A stretch of 64,000 nt of DNA, taken from Thermococcus sp. Bubb.Bath (GTDB lineage Archaea > Methanobacteriota_B > Thermococci > Thermococcales > Thermococcaceae). Made by a program: the position numbers and the translations under genes. The notes under the pieces were generated by a model. The model worked only from the letters and a program-made list of their open reading frames with translations. It ran no database searches and had not been told where the DNA came from. Numbering within the stretch: the first letter of the stretch is position 1; each line of letters opens with the position of its first letter. Where the stretch lies: NCBI RefSeq assembly GCF_012027595.1, contig NZ_SNUR01000003.1:1-64000 (forward strand). The letters are read 5' to 3'. Shown here in pieces: positions 56,295-64,000 of the stretch.

Positions 56295-58199
56295 TCAGCC
56301 CTTCTGGAGTGGGAGGGCGCGCCTTATCCTTGCTATAAGTTCTTCTTTCTTCTCGTTGTCCTCCAATGCAATCTCAAGCACCTGGTCTATTGTCTCGACC
56401 GGGATTATCTGTATCTTTGCGGCCTGATCTGGGCCCAAGAAGACGTCTTTTTCGTTCGACTTGGGTATAATCACCGTTTTGATGCCTGCCTCTATTGCCG
56501 CCTCTATCTTCGGTGTTGCGCCGCCTATTGGGAGGACTTCGCCGCGGACGCTCAGTGATCCAGTCATTGCCACGTCCTGCCGTATTGGTATCTCTTCAAG
56601 TGCTGAGATTACCGCTGTGGCTACGCTTATGCTTGCCGAGTCCCCTTCTACCCCCTCGTAAGTCTGGAGGAACTGGACGTGGATGTCGTACTTGCTGATG
56701 TCCTCGCCCTTGTAGCGCTTTATTATCGCTGAAACGTTCTGGACGGCCTCCTTGGCTATCTCACCGAGTTTCCCAGTGACTATTATCTTGCCCTCCTCTT
56801 TGCTGGCGGCAGGTGCAACGACTGCCTCTATCGGAAGGACGATACCGCTCTGTTCCCCAATTACTGCAAGGCCGTTCACCCTTCCTATCTCTCCGCCCTC
56901 GCTCTTTATGACCTGATATTCCTTCTTGTTCTCGATGTACCAGTCGGCGAGCTGCTTCTCAAGGGGTTTTGCCATCCTCATGGCTTCAAGGACGTCCTCC
57001 CTTTCCACGTACTTCTTGCCCTTCTTGACCGCTATGTCTCCAGCTGCCCTAACGATACCGCCGAGGTCACGGAGACGGAGCGTGAGATGTCCTTTTCTGC
57101 CGCCCCTTCTTTGGGCTTCCCTGACTATCTCCTCCACAGCTTCCCTCGTGAAATGAGGTATCTTGCCGTCCCTCATGACCTCTTGGGCAACGAACTGGAC
57201 GAGCTTTCTCCTGTTCTCTATGGTGTCTGGCATCGTTGTTCTCATGTAGACCTCGTAACCGTAGCCCCTTATACGGGAGCGCAGAGCGGGATGCATCTTG
57301 TCAACGGTGTCGAGGTTTCCTGCTGCGACGAGGATGAAGTCACAGGGAACGGGTTCGGTTCTCACCATCGCACCGCTGGAGAGCTCGCTCTGGCCGGTTA
57401 TCGGGAACTTTTTTTCCTGCATTGCTGTGAGGAGGCTCTGCTGCATCTTAAGGGAGAGGGTCGCTATCTCGTCTATGAAGAGGACTCCTTTGTGGGCGCG
57501 GTGTATCATTCCCGGCTCAACGCGCTCGTGGGCGGGTGTTCCGAGACCACCACTCTGGAACGGGTCGTGCCTGACGTCGCCAAGCAGTGCCCCGGCATGG
57601 GCACCGGTTGCGTCAACGAAAGGGGCCTTTGTTCTGCCGCAGTTGTCTATTAAGAGCTTGGGAACTAGGACGCTCGTGCGGAGGCGCATGTTTGAGACGA
57701 CCATCATGGTCAGGACGATGACGAAGAGCCCCATCAGAAAGTTTGTGGTGTTTGGGTCGAACATCACAGCCATCATGACCATGAAGACTATCCCAAGGAG
57801 GAGGTAGGACTTGAGGTTTTCTTGGCTTTTGGCCTTTTCTCTGTACCTGTCCACTATCCTCCTTCCCTGGCATGCCGGGACGGTCTTTATCCTTGGCATG
57901 TTCTCGTCCTCTGAGTTGGGGAACACCAGGACGTCTTCTAGGCTCTCCGTTGGGAGGAGTTCAGCCATGGCCTGGCCAAGCATTGATTTTCCAGTTCCTG
58001 GCTCTCCAATCAAGAGGACGTGTCTCTTCTGACCCGCCGCGGTTTTTATAACCTCAACGGCATGTTCCTGCCCTATGACCTGGTCTATGAGCTTATCGGG
58101 CACTTTTATATCTTCAGTGGTCTGGAAATCTACTCCCAGCTCGAATCTTTCCCTGTTCTCGGATTCAGTGGTGTTTTGGGGGGTCGGATTCTCTCCCAT
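56295..58199 (-). CDS. Archaeal membrane-bound Lon protease (LonB)
   Basis: The protein of about 634 residues has Walker [14 protein letters not shown], Walker [13 protein letters not shown], two membrane segments inserted in the AAA domain ([14 protein letters not shown] and [15 protein letters not shown]), and the protease site Ser in [14 protein letters not shown] with Lys in [13 protein letters not shown]. It degrades misfolded membrane and soluble proteins. No intein is present. The ATG at 58199 has GAGGG six bases upstream; 58205 is too close. Confidence 0.97.
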   Translation of the reverse strand: MGENPTPQNTTESENRERFELGVDFQTTEDIKVPDKLIDQVIGQEHAVEVIKTAAGQKRHVLLIGEPGTGKSMLGQAMAELLPTESLEDVLVFPNSEDENMPRIKTVPACQGRRIVDRYREKAKSQENLKSYLLLGIVFMVMMAVMFDPNTTNFLMGLFVIVLTMMVVSNMRLRTSVLVPKLLIDNCGRTKAPFVDATGAHAGALLGDVRHDPFQSGGLGTPAHERVEPGMIHRAHKGVLFIDEIATLSLKMQQSLLTAMQEKKFPITGQSELSSGAMVRTEPVPCDFILVAAGNLDTVDKMHPALRSRIRGYGYEVYMRTTMPDTIENRRKLVQFVAQEVMRDGKIPHFTREAVEEIVREAQRRGGRKGHLTLRLRDLGGIVRAAGDIAVKKGKKYVEREDVLEAMRMAKPLEKQLADWYIENKKEYQVIKSEGGEIGRVNGLAVIGEQSGIVLPIEAVVAPAASKEEGKIIVTGKLGEIAKEAVQNVSAIIKRYKGEDISKYDIHVQFLQTYEGVEGDSASISVATAVISALEEIPIRQDVAMTGSLSVRGEVLPIGGATPKIEAAIEAGIKTVIIPKSNEKDVFLGPDQAAKIQIIPVETIDQVLEIALEDNEKKEELIARIRRALPLQKG

Positions 58200-58322
58200 T
58201 GCCATCCCTCTCGCTCTCTCACTCTAGAGTGGGTTTCCTTTGGGTGATTTATAACTTTATCCTCCCGGTATTGTAGGAAAAGCTAAAATACCATCCCGCC
58301 CTAACACCAGCGGTGGAGAAAG

Positions 58323-59117
58323 ATGGTGGTGGAAGACCATATAATGTTCACAGCTAAGTATAACGAGTGGAAAGTTGGGGATAAACTTCTGGACGTTGAC
58401 AAGGATGAGAAAGTTGCCCATTTCCTGGCCAGTGTAGCGAACACCGTGAACGAGAGGATTCCTGGCTACCTAACTGGAGTCGTGAATGTGGCAGGGATAA
58501 TGAGCCTTGCTGACGAAATCTCAAAGAGGGAGTTTCCAGACGCTGTTGTAACGCTCAAGTCCCCCGCGACATCCAAGAAGCTTGGGAACCTCGTTTATGA
58601 GGACGATAAGAAGCTCAAGAAGCTCCTTGTAGATGTTGCGAAGGCTGTACTTGTTAGGGAGACCCTCTCAAGATTCACCCGTGTTTCCTATCCTGAGGAG
58701 CCCCTTGGTAAAGTTAAGGTCGTTCTTCCCTTTGCGGAGGATCACGTTAACTTCACGGCGAAGCACGGGAAGTGGATAGTGGTGAAGAGGCTTTTGATAG
58801 ACCCCGCCACCCAACCGGTGGACATCGCCAGGCTCCTGTCAAGCATAAACGAGACTGTAACCTTTAAGCTCCCCGTCTACGCGGGTATCGACGTTGATGG
58901 CATAGAGAACTGGTTCGGTGGCCTTAAAAAGGTGAAACGGGCAGATATCCCCGCGGTGGTTGAGAAGTACCTCCACCTCCAGCCGTCATCATTTGCTCCA
59001 TCAGAGTTTGAGGAACACGCAAGGGTTTACGCCCTTCGGAAGATGGTCGAGACCGCTGGCCTCCCCTTTGATGTTCCAGTCAAGAGCCTTGAGAAGTACC
59101 TTGAGAGGGCCCCATGA
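58323..59117 (+). CDS. DUF2666 protein
   Basis: The 264-residue protein is a tandem duplication: EDHIMFTAKYNEWKVGDKLL near the start and EDHVNFTAKHGKWIVVKRLL near residue 140, each followed by a helix with SVANTVNERIPGYLTGVVNV or SSINETVTFKLPVYAGIDVD. This is DUF2666, of unknown function, restricted to some Euryarchaeota. GGTGGAG precedes the ATG. Confidence 0.85.
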   Translation: MVVEDHIMFTAKYNEWKVGDKLLDVDKDEKVAHFLASVANTVNERIPGYLTGVVNVAGIMSLADEISKREFPDAVVTLKSPATSKKLGNLVYEDDKKLKKLLVDVAKAVLVRETLSRFTRVSYPEEPLGKVKVVLPFAEDHVNFTAKHGKWIVVKRLLIDPATQPVDIARLLSSINETVTFKLPVYAGIDVDGIENWFGGLKKVKRADIPAVVEKYLHLQPSSFAPSEFEEHARVYALRKMVETAGLPFDVPVKSLEKYLERAP

Positions 59118-59177
59118 AGCCTTTCTGACTTTTACTTATTTATCTTTCACTATTCAAACTAACCTGAGGGTGTGACT

Positions 59178-59555
59178 ATGGCAGGAACAAAAATACGAAT
59201 CAGGAGAGAGCTCCTTGAATACTTGCTGGAGCTCGCTAAGGAGTTTTATCCCAACGAGTTCGCGGGCTTTCTACGAGAAAAAGATGGGGTGTTTGAGGAA
59301 GTTCTCATAGCCCCCGCCGGTCACTTTGGGAGGACCTCCGCTTTCTTTAACACGTGGATGCTCCCCCTTGATGAGAGCATAAAGGGCACCGTCCACTCTC
59401 ATCCAGACAGCGTCGTCTTTCCTTCCCCCGCTGACAGGTGGTTCTTCTCAAAGTTCGGTGGATTTCACCTCATACTGGGTTATCCATTTGGGTTGGATGA
59501 TTTTGCTGCTTACGACAGCGATGGAAACCCCGTTGAGGTTGAGGTCATTCCGTGA
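59178..59555 (+). CDS. JAMM/MPN metalloprotease-like protein
   Basis: The 125-residue protein has the JAMM motif: Glu in FYPNEFAGFL, then HSHPDSVVFPSPADRWFF with both His and the Asp (HxHPx7-9SxxD). Archaeal relatives remove ubiquitin-like SAMP modifiers or trim precursors. GGGTGTGA precedes the ATG at 59178. Confidence 0.92.
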   Translation: MAGTKIRIRRELLEYLLELAKEFYPNEFAGFLREKDGVFEEVLIAPAGHFGRTSAFFNTWMLPLDESIKGTVHSHPDSVVFPSPADRWFFSKFGGFHLILGYPFGLDDFAAYDSDGNPVEVEVIP

Positions 59556-59606
59556 ATTCCGAAAACTACTTAAACATTTTTGGCTATCCTAACACGGTGG
59601 GTGGCG

Positions 59607-60047
59607 TTGGAAGTCAGCAAGAGGGAACAGGAGTATCTTGAAACGATGTACCTTCTCCACAGAAACAAGGGAGTGATCAGGGTTAAGGACATCTCAAAGG
59701 CCCTAGGAGTTAAACCGCCGAGTGTCGTGGATGCCTTGAAAAAACTGGACGAAAAGGGACTTGTAGAATATGAGAAATACGACAGGATACTCCTAACCGA
59801 GAAGGGAAATGAGATTGCAGAGGGCATCTACGCAAAGCACAGATTTCTTACAAGGTTTTTCGTTGATATCCTCGGAATTCCTCCCGAGATTGCCGAGCAG
59901 GACGCATGTGAGTTTGAGCACTACGTCCATGACGTAACCGTTCAGAGAATGCGAGAATTTGCATCTTTCCTCCAGGAGCAGTGCCCATACGTTCTCAAAC
60001 AGTTTCTCAAGCATAATCTTCCAGAAGAAGAAAAGCTTGAGAAATAA
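59607..60047 (+). CDS. DtxR/MntR-family metal-dependent regulator
   Basis: The 146-residue protein begins (TTG) EVSKREQEYLETMYLLHRNK, followed by the winged helix IRVKDISKALGVKPPSVVDA and the dimerisation/metal region (AEQDACEFEHYVHDVTVQRM), where Cys, Glu and His match metal ligands of the family. It controls iron or manganese uptake genes elsewhere. GGTGG lies six bases before TTG 59607; a GTG at 59601 is the alternative. The gene converges on the NCS2 permease. Confidence 0.88.
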   Translation: MEVSKREQEYLETMYLLHRNKGVIRVKDISKALGVKPPSVVDALKKLDEKGLVEYEKYDRILLTEKGNEIAEGIYAKHRFLTRFFVDILGIPPEIAEQDACEFEHYVHDVTVQRMREFASFLQEQCPYVLKQFLKHNLPEEEKLEK

Positions 60048-60054
60048 AAAAACC

Positions 60055-61389
60055 TCAAAAGGCTCCCCCAAGGTATGCAAAATAGGCGGCGAAGATTATG
60101 GCCAGTACCCACATTAGTGGGTGCACTTCCTTCCATTTGCCCCTGAAAGCTTTTATTATCGTGTAGCTGATGAATCCAAGGCCTATTCCCACGGATATTG
60201 AGTACGTGAATGGTATGGCCATGATAACGAGGAACGCAGGGATTGCATCCGCCGGGTCACTGAAGTCCACTTGTTTTATCGTGCTCATCATGTAGTACCC
60301 CACTATCACCAGGGCTGGTGCCGTTGCGAAGGCTGGAATCGCGCCTGCGAGAGGGGCTATGAAAAGTCCTATCGCGAGGAACAGCAGGCCGACGACAAGC
60401 GCGGTCATTCCCGTTCTGCCTCCCTCCTCTATTCCGGATGCACTCTCTATGTAAGTGGTCACAGTTGACGTTCCGAGGAGGGCACCTAGGGTGGTTCCAA
60501 TTGCGTCTGTAAGGAGTATCTTCTCTGAATCTGGTATTTTTCCTTCCTTTGTCAGGTAACCTGCCTTTGCGCTCAGCCCTGTTACCGTTCCGATGGTATC
60601 AAAGAAGTCTACCATTAAAAATGCAAATATGACCCCAAGAGCCCCGACATTGAGGAGGCCTTTGAGGTCGAGCTTGAGGAAGGTGTAGCTTACCGTTGGC
60701 ATTGAGAAGAAATGATGAGGCCACGGCGCCGCTCCGGTGAGCCAGCCGAGCGTTGCGGTGGTTAGGATGGAAATTAAAAGAGCTCCTTTCATACGGTACG
60801 CTATGAGGATCGCCGCTAAGAAAAGGCCGAAAAGGAAGAGTAGCCCTGCCTTGCTCACCATAGCGGAGTAGTTCAATCCTGTGAACTGGAGGACACCGCT
60901 TTTGGCCGTGGCCGTTATAAAACTCACATCGTTAAGGCCTATAAACGTCAGGAAGAGTCCGATTCCTGCTCCTACCGCGTACTTCTGGCTCATAGGAATC
61001 GCGTTTATGACTGCGCTCCTTACCTTGGTCACGCTTAGGACTATGAATATCAGTCCTTCAACGAACACCGCCGCGAGGGCAACCTGCCAGCTGTATCCCA
61101 TTCCCAATACAACGCTATATGTGAAGTATCCGTTGAGGCCCATTCCTGGCGCAAGAGCGAAGGGCTTCTTTGCGTAGATGCCCATTATTATCGTCGTTAT
61201 CCCCGCTGAGAGAGCCGTAACCGCTACGAGGGTGTTGAAGGCCCCTTTTCCCATAGCGACGCTTAGTATTGATGGATTCACAAAGAGAATGTATGCCATC
61301 GTCATGAATGTGGTTATGCCCGCGAGTATCTCGGTTCTCATATTTGTTCCATATCTTTCGAATTCGAAGTACTCCTCAAACCATCCCAT
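60055..61389 (-). CDS. NCS2-family purine permease (AzgA type)
   Basis: The 444-residue transporter has about 12-14 hydrophobic segments with GITTFMTMAYILFVNPSILS at the start, LAPGMGLNGYFTYSVVLGMG, and GTSTVTTYIESASGIEEGGRTG, the AzgA/NCS2 purine transporter signature. It imports adenine, guanine or hypoxanthine by proton coupling. GGAGGTG precedes the ATG at 61389. A strong dyad lies just upstream of its TATA region. Confidence 0.92.
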   Translation of the reverse strand: MGWFEEYFEFERYGTNMRTEILAGITTFMTMAYILFVNPSILSVAMGKGAFNTLVAVTALSAGITTIIMGIYAKKPFALAPGMGLNGYFTYSVVLGMGYSWQVALAAVFVEGLIFIVLSVTKVRSAVINAIPMSQKYAVGAGIGLFLTFIGLNDVSFITATAKSGVLQFTGLNYSAMVSKAGLLFLFGLFLAAILIAYRMKGALLISILTTATLGWLTGAAPWPHHFFSMPTVSYTFLKLDLKGLLNVGALGVIFAFLMVDFFDTIGTVTGLSAKAGYLTKEGKIPDSEKILLTDAIGTTLGALLGTSTVTTYIESASGIEEGGRTGMTALVVGLLFLAIGLFIAPLAGAIPAFATAPALVIVGYYMMSTIKQVDFSDPADAIPAFLVIMAIPFTYSISVGIGLGFISYTIIKAFRGKWKEVHPLMWVLAIIFAAYFAYLGGAF

Positions 61390-61447
61390 GTGAGCACCTC
61401 CTCTTATTGACGTTTTAGTGCATAATAAATGGCTTTTTAAGGTTTTT

Positions 61448-61467
61448 TTTAACATTTTAATGTTAAA
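61448..61467. promoter_or_regulatory. Dyad upstream of the NCS2 permease promoter
   Basis: TTTAACATT-tt-AATGTTAAA is a nine-base-pair perfect dyad. On the minus strand it lies about ten bases upstream of the TATA-like ccttaaaaag of the permease, and a further half-site ACATT follows. It is a good candidate binding site for a purine regulator. Confidence 0.5.
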
Positions 61468-61623
61468 CATTTCGGTCGAGAACTTTCCTTGCATGAACCT
61501 CCTTGAAATGCCTAAACTCTGGGGTCTCTTGGAACTTCTATAAAAACCTTTTGCCAGAACCGAAAAATTTATAAGATGAATTAGCGAAAGATTTAAAAGG
61601 AAATGCCCTTTTGGGGTGGGGCT

Positions 61624-61929
61624 ATGAAGAAGTTAGGTAAGGTTTCTCATTATGCAAAGCAGGGGTTCCTAATACTCCGGACGACTCGTGTGCCCAATCT
61701 CAACGATAGGATTGTTGATAAGAACCTCGTCTTCGTTGGCACGGTTAAGGATGTCTTTGGTCCTGTTAACGCTCCTTATGTGGCCATAAAACCGCGGGTC
61801 AAGAATCCCACAGATTACATTGGTTCCCTCCTCTACGTCGATGACAGGAGGGTTTCTAAGGGTAATACTCGTGATAAGAGGCGCAAGGACTCGCGGAAGA
61901 AGCGCCCCGCCCCCAGAAGGAGGGGGTGA
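61624..61929 (+). CDS. gar1: H/ACA RNA-protein complex component Gar1
   Basis: The 101-residue protein has the Gar1 core DRIVDKNLVFVGTVKDVFGP, VNAPYVAIKPRV and a basic C-terminal tail (KDSRKKRPAPRRRG). It supports RNA-guided pseudouridylation with Cbf5, Nop10 and L7Ae. GGGGTGGGG stands before the ATG at 61624. It lies just upstream of tfb, the conserved archaeal order. Confidence 0.94.
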   Translation: MKKLGKVSHYAKQGFLILRTTRVPNLNDRIVDKNLVFVGTVKDVFGPVNAPYVAIKPRVKNPTDYIGSLLYVDDRRVSKGNTRDKRRKDSRKKRPAPRRRG

Positions 61930-61935
61930 GAACCT

Positions 61936-62847
61936 TTGGCTGAAAAGCGGGTCTGTCCGGTTTGTGGATCTACTGAGTTCTTCTATGATAGAAGTAGAGG
62001 GGAGCTCGTTTGCAAGGTCTGCGGCTACGTGATAGAGGACAACATTGTTGATGAGGGGCCTGAGTGGCGTGCCTTTGAGCCGGGTCAGAGGGAGAAACGT
62101 GCCAGAACCGGGGCGCCCATGACACTCATGATCCATGACAAGGGCCTCTCAACTGATATAGACTGGCGCGACAGGGATATCCACGGCAACCAGATCAGCG
62201 GTATGTACAGGAGCAAGTTGAGAAGGCTCCGCATGTGGCAGCGCAGGATGCGCATAAACGACGCCGCCGAGCGTAACCTTGCCTTTGCCCTCAGCGAGCT
62301 CGATAGGATGGCCGCCCAGATGAGGCTTCCGCGGAGGGTTAAGGAATCCGCCGCGGCCCTTTACAGAAAGGCCGTGATGAAGAAGCTCATCCGCGGGCGC
62401 TCCATTGAGGGGATGGTTTCCGCCGCGCTCTACGCGGCGTGCAGGATGGAGGGCGTTCCAAGGACCCTTGACGAGATTGCGCGGGTTTCCAAGGTTACAA
62501 AGAAGGAAATCGGCAGGAGCTACCGTTTCATGGCTAGGGGTCTCAATCTGAACCTCCGCCCCACCAGCCCTATAGACTACGTCGACCGCTTTGGAGATGC
62601 CCTGAATGTTACTGCAAAAACAAAGAGGCGCGCCAAGGAGATACTTAACGAGGCTATAAGAAGGGGTATAACCAGCGGAAAGGGACCCACGGGACTTGCT
62701 GCAGCGGCGCTCTACGTGGCCTCTTTACTGGAAGGGGAGAAGAGAACCCAGCGCGAGGTAGCGGAAGTTGCCAACGTTACCGAGGTCACCGTTAGGAACC
62801 GCTATAAAGAGCTCGTAGACAAGCTCAACATTAAAGTTCCCATATGA
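61936..62847 (+). CDS. tfb: Transcription initiation factor B
   Basis: The 303-residue factor has the zinc ribbon [16 protein letters not shown] / [12 protein letters not shown], the B-finger and two cyclin repeats. It bridges TBP and RNA polymerase. The start is TTG at 61936, with GGGGGTGAG upstream; no ATG is available before the ribbon. It has no intein. It is likely co-transcribed with gar1 and the following phosphodiesterase gene. Confidence 0.97.
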   Translation: MAEKRVCPVCGSTEFFYDRSRGELVCKVCGYVIEDNIVDEGPEWRAFEPGQREKRARTGAPMTLMIHDKGLSTDIDWRDRDIHGNQISGMYRSKLRRLRMWQRRMRINDAAERNLAFALSELDRMAAQMRLPRRVKESAAALYRKAVMKKLIRGRSIEGMVSAALYAACRMEGVPRTLDEIARVSKVTKKEIGRSYRFMARGLNLNLRPTSPIDYVDRFGDALNVTAKTKRRAKEILNEAIRRGITSGKGPTGLAAAALYVASLLEGEKRTQREVAEVANVTEVTVRNRYKELVDKLNIKVPI

Positions 62848-62850
62848 GGG

Positions 62851-63351
62851 ATGCACTTGCTCGTGGCCGTCGTGAGCGACACCCACGTTGGGGACAAAGC
62901 AAAGTCCCTTCCTATCCCTTTTCTTAATAAACTCCGTGCTTCCTCACCCGACCTTATACTCCATGCGGGGGACATTACTTCGCACACGGTGCTTGAAGAG
63001 CTCGAGGAGATTACCCCAGTCGTGGCCGTCCGGGGCAACGTTGATCATCTTCATCTCCCGGAGGAGAAAGTGGTGGAGGTGGGAGATGTAAGTATTGGAA
63101 TGGTACACGGTCACCAGTTCTTCAGCCTGAACTCCCATTTTTTGGCGCTCAAAGCTATGGACATGGGGGTGGACGTTCTGGTCTTTGGGCATACCCACCG
63201 TTTTTACTTTGAGCCCCTCTCCTTGCATGGTAGAAGGGTATACCTTCTGAACCCGGGGTCTCCCATGTTTCCGCGTTATGATTCCCCCGGCTTTGCCCTG
63301 CTCAGGACGGACGGAAAAGAGGTCGACGTCAGAAGGATAGAACTGTGGTGA
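62851..63351 (+). CDS. MJ0936-type phosphodiesterase (YfcE family)
   Basis: The 166-residue calcineurin-like metallophosphoesterase has VVSDTHVGD, ILHAGDITS, VRGNVDHLHL, GMVHGHQFF and FGHTHRFYF, the complete metal-binding set. It hydrolyses phosphodiesters in vitro; the substrate is unknown. The ATG starts three bases after the tfb stop. Confidence 0.93.
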   Translation: MHLLVAVVSDTHVGDKAKSLPIPFLNKLRASSPDLILHAGDITSHTVLEELEEITPVVAVRGNVDHLHLPEEKVVEVGDVSIGMVHGHQFFSLNSHFLALKAMDMGVDVLVFGHTHRFYFEPLSLHGRRVYLLNPGSPMFPRYDSPGFALLRTDGKEVDVRRIELW

Positions 63352-63381
63352 AACAAAAACAGGTAGGAAAAGAAAGGGGCA

Positions 63382-63585
63382 TCAGCTCCTGATAGCGAGC
63401 TTGATGTCCTCGGCCTTGACGGTCTTCCTGCCCGCGTGGTGGGCGAGCTCGACTGCCTTCTTGGAGATCTCTATGGCCTTCTCCTCAAGGTGCTCGGCAA
63501 GAACCTTGGCGGCATCCTCGCTAACGCGCGGAGCGCCGGCCTTCCTAATAAGCCTATCAACCGGGGCAATCGGCAACTCAGCCAT
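63382..63585 (-). CDS. Archaeal histone (HMf type)
   Basis: The 67-residue histone fold protein begins [20 protein letters not shown] and contains [20 protein letters not shown] and [14 protein letters not shown]; the canonical short archaeal length. It wraps DNA as dimers and larger oligomers. GGAGGTGT precedes the ATG. Confidence 0.98.
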   Translation of the reverse strand: MAELPIAPVDRLIRKAGAPRVSEDAAKVLAEHLEEKAIEISKKAVELAHHAGRKTVKAEDIKLAIRS

Positions 63586-63644
63586 TCCTTACACCTCCTT
63601 CCAGTGCTTTAAATGACTACTGCAGTTTATTCTAAGGCTAAAGC

Positions 63645-63655
63645 GATATATAAAC
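63645..63655 (-). promoter_or_regulatory. TATA box of the histone gene
   Basis: On the minus strand tttatatatc lies about 65 bases before the ATG, giving a leader of about 40 bases with GGAGGTG. The sequence also reads as a TATA box on the plus strand, so a divergent transcript is possible. Confidence 0.5.
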
Positions 63656-63679
63656 TTTTCGGAAAACCTCCCCTCTGGA

Positions 63680-63778
63680 GTCGGTATTGTCCCCTCATCG
63701 GACTGGGAGAGATAGAAATTCAGAGTCTCCATGTCTCCACCGGGTAGGTGTTCCAATCCCCCCGCTGTGGATTTTTTT
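63680..63778 (+). ncRNA. Candidate structured RNA between histone and rbcL
   Basis: A TATA-like element (63647-63655) is followed after about 25 bases by a GC-rich segment ending in a T7 tract (63772-63778). Complementary pieces are seen: GGAGA...TCTCC (63706-63710 with 63726-63730), CACC-gggta-GGTG, and GGtATTG with CAATcCC. There is no open frame. It may be a small RNA or just promoter DNA; I do not recognise it. Confidence 0.25.
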
Positions 63779-63846
63779 GTTTAAGTCCGTTTAATGCTCA
63801 TCAAAGTCCCAGAAGGCGTTGAAATGGACATATTTGGACCGCATGA

Positions 63847-63857
63847 TTTTTATAATG
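63847..63857 (+). promoter_or_regulatory. TATA box of rbcL
   Basis: The element tttttataatg lies about 45 bases before the ATG at 63895 and leaves a short leader carrying GGAGGTGA. Confidence 0.55.
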
Positions 63858-63894
63858 TTCTTCCCAATACAGGGTTTACCTGGAGGTGAAAAGC

Positions 63895-64000
63895 ATGGTT
63901 GAAAAGTTTGATAAGATATACGACTACTACGTAGACAAATCCTACGAGCCGAACCCCAAGAGAGACGTTATCGCCGTCTTCCGCATAACTCCTGCGAAGG
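63895..64000 (+). CDS. rbcL: Type III ribulose-1,5-bisphosphate carboxylase (3' partial)
   Basis: Only the first 35 codons are inside the window: MVEKFDKIYDYYVDKSYEPN and KRDVIAVFRITP match the N-terminus of Thermococcus RuBisCO closely. In Thermococcales this enzyme works in AMP/nucleoside catabolism rather than a Calvin cycle. GGAGGTGA lies six bases before the ATG. The catalytic domain is beyond the right edge. Confidence 0.85.
   Translation, partial: MVEKFDKIYDYYVDKSYEPNPKRDVIAVFRITPAK

Noticed and set aside
56295-58199. Intein in lon
   Set aside because: Some Thermococcus lon genes carry one, but here Walker A to protease motifs are continuous at normal spacing.

Overview
The window is chromosomal DNA from a hyperthermophilic euryarchaeon of the order Thermococcales, most likely a Thermococcus. 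The reasons are: archaeal information-processing genes (TBP, TFB, MBF1, an HMf-type histone, Nop56-fibrillarin, Gar1, Lon with membrane segments); peptide-fermentation genes typical of the order (ADP-forming acyl-CoA synthetase alpha subunit next to indolepyruvate:ferredoxin oxidoreductase); an endonuclease Q homologue, a GH57 glycosidase, a type III RuBisCO start, TATA-box promoters, purine-rich GGTG-type ribosome binding sites and AGG/AGA-rich arginine codons. The species cannot be named from sequence reading alone.

Layout. 1-8 kb: the 3' part of a giant secreted surface protein built of Trp-anchored Ig-like repeats, followed by a polytopic membrane protein that resembles GT-C glycosyltransferases and ends in the same C-terminal domain as the giant protein. 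8-16 kb: a small zinc finger, two proteins of unknown function, an EamA transporter, a GH57 enzyme, the thpR-cca operon, a secreted protein and a phosphoribosyltransferase. 16-21.4 kb: class II ribonucleotide reductase, ferritin-like protein, HAD phosphatase, UPF0173 hydrolase. 21.5-27.4 kb: acdA-iorA-iorB with a broken small frame inside the operon, then an agmatinase-type ureohydrolase. 27.4-33.2 kb: an ion-transport cluster (NhaP antiporter, CBS protein plus CPA2 antiporter, ClC channel/exchanger). 33.2-39.8 kb: EndoQ-like nuclease, a vapBC pair with a frameshifted antitoxin, thiL, ArsR regulator, MazG-like protein, an eroded surface-polysaccharide locus, and a radical-SAM AmrS homologue. 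39.9-42.5 kb: the probable S-layer protein and a smaller membrane protein with a related fold pattern. 42.5-52 kb: TBP, SDH protease, MBF1, mevalonate-entry genes (HMG-CoA synthase, thiolase, DUF35), a signal-peptidase-like fusion, fibrillarin-Nop56. 52-53.5 kb: a lone TnpB insertion. 53.5-64 kb: DUF92, Lrp, a frameshifted unknown gene, Lon, DUF2666, JAMM peptidase, DtxR, NCS2 purine permease, gar1-tfb-phosphodiesterase, histone and the start of rbcL.

The most interesting reading is a family of S-layer-type domains recurring in four proteins of the window, one of them fused to a membrane enzyme-like body (5903-8011). Next come a polytopic membrane protein carrying a signal peptidase active site (48911-50029), a decayed polysaccharide locus with several single-base indels (36.9-38 kb), and a set of dyad or repeat motifs placed at promoters of regulator, toxin-antitoxin and transporter genes. 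Several frameshifts sit in or beside G/C-rich runs, so part of the apparent gene decay could be sequence error. No tRNA, rRNA or CRISPR array was seen.
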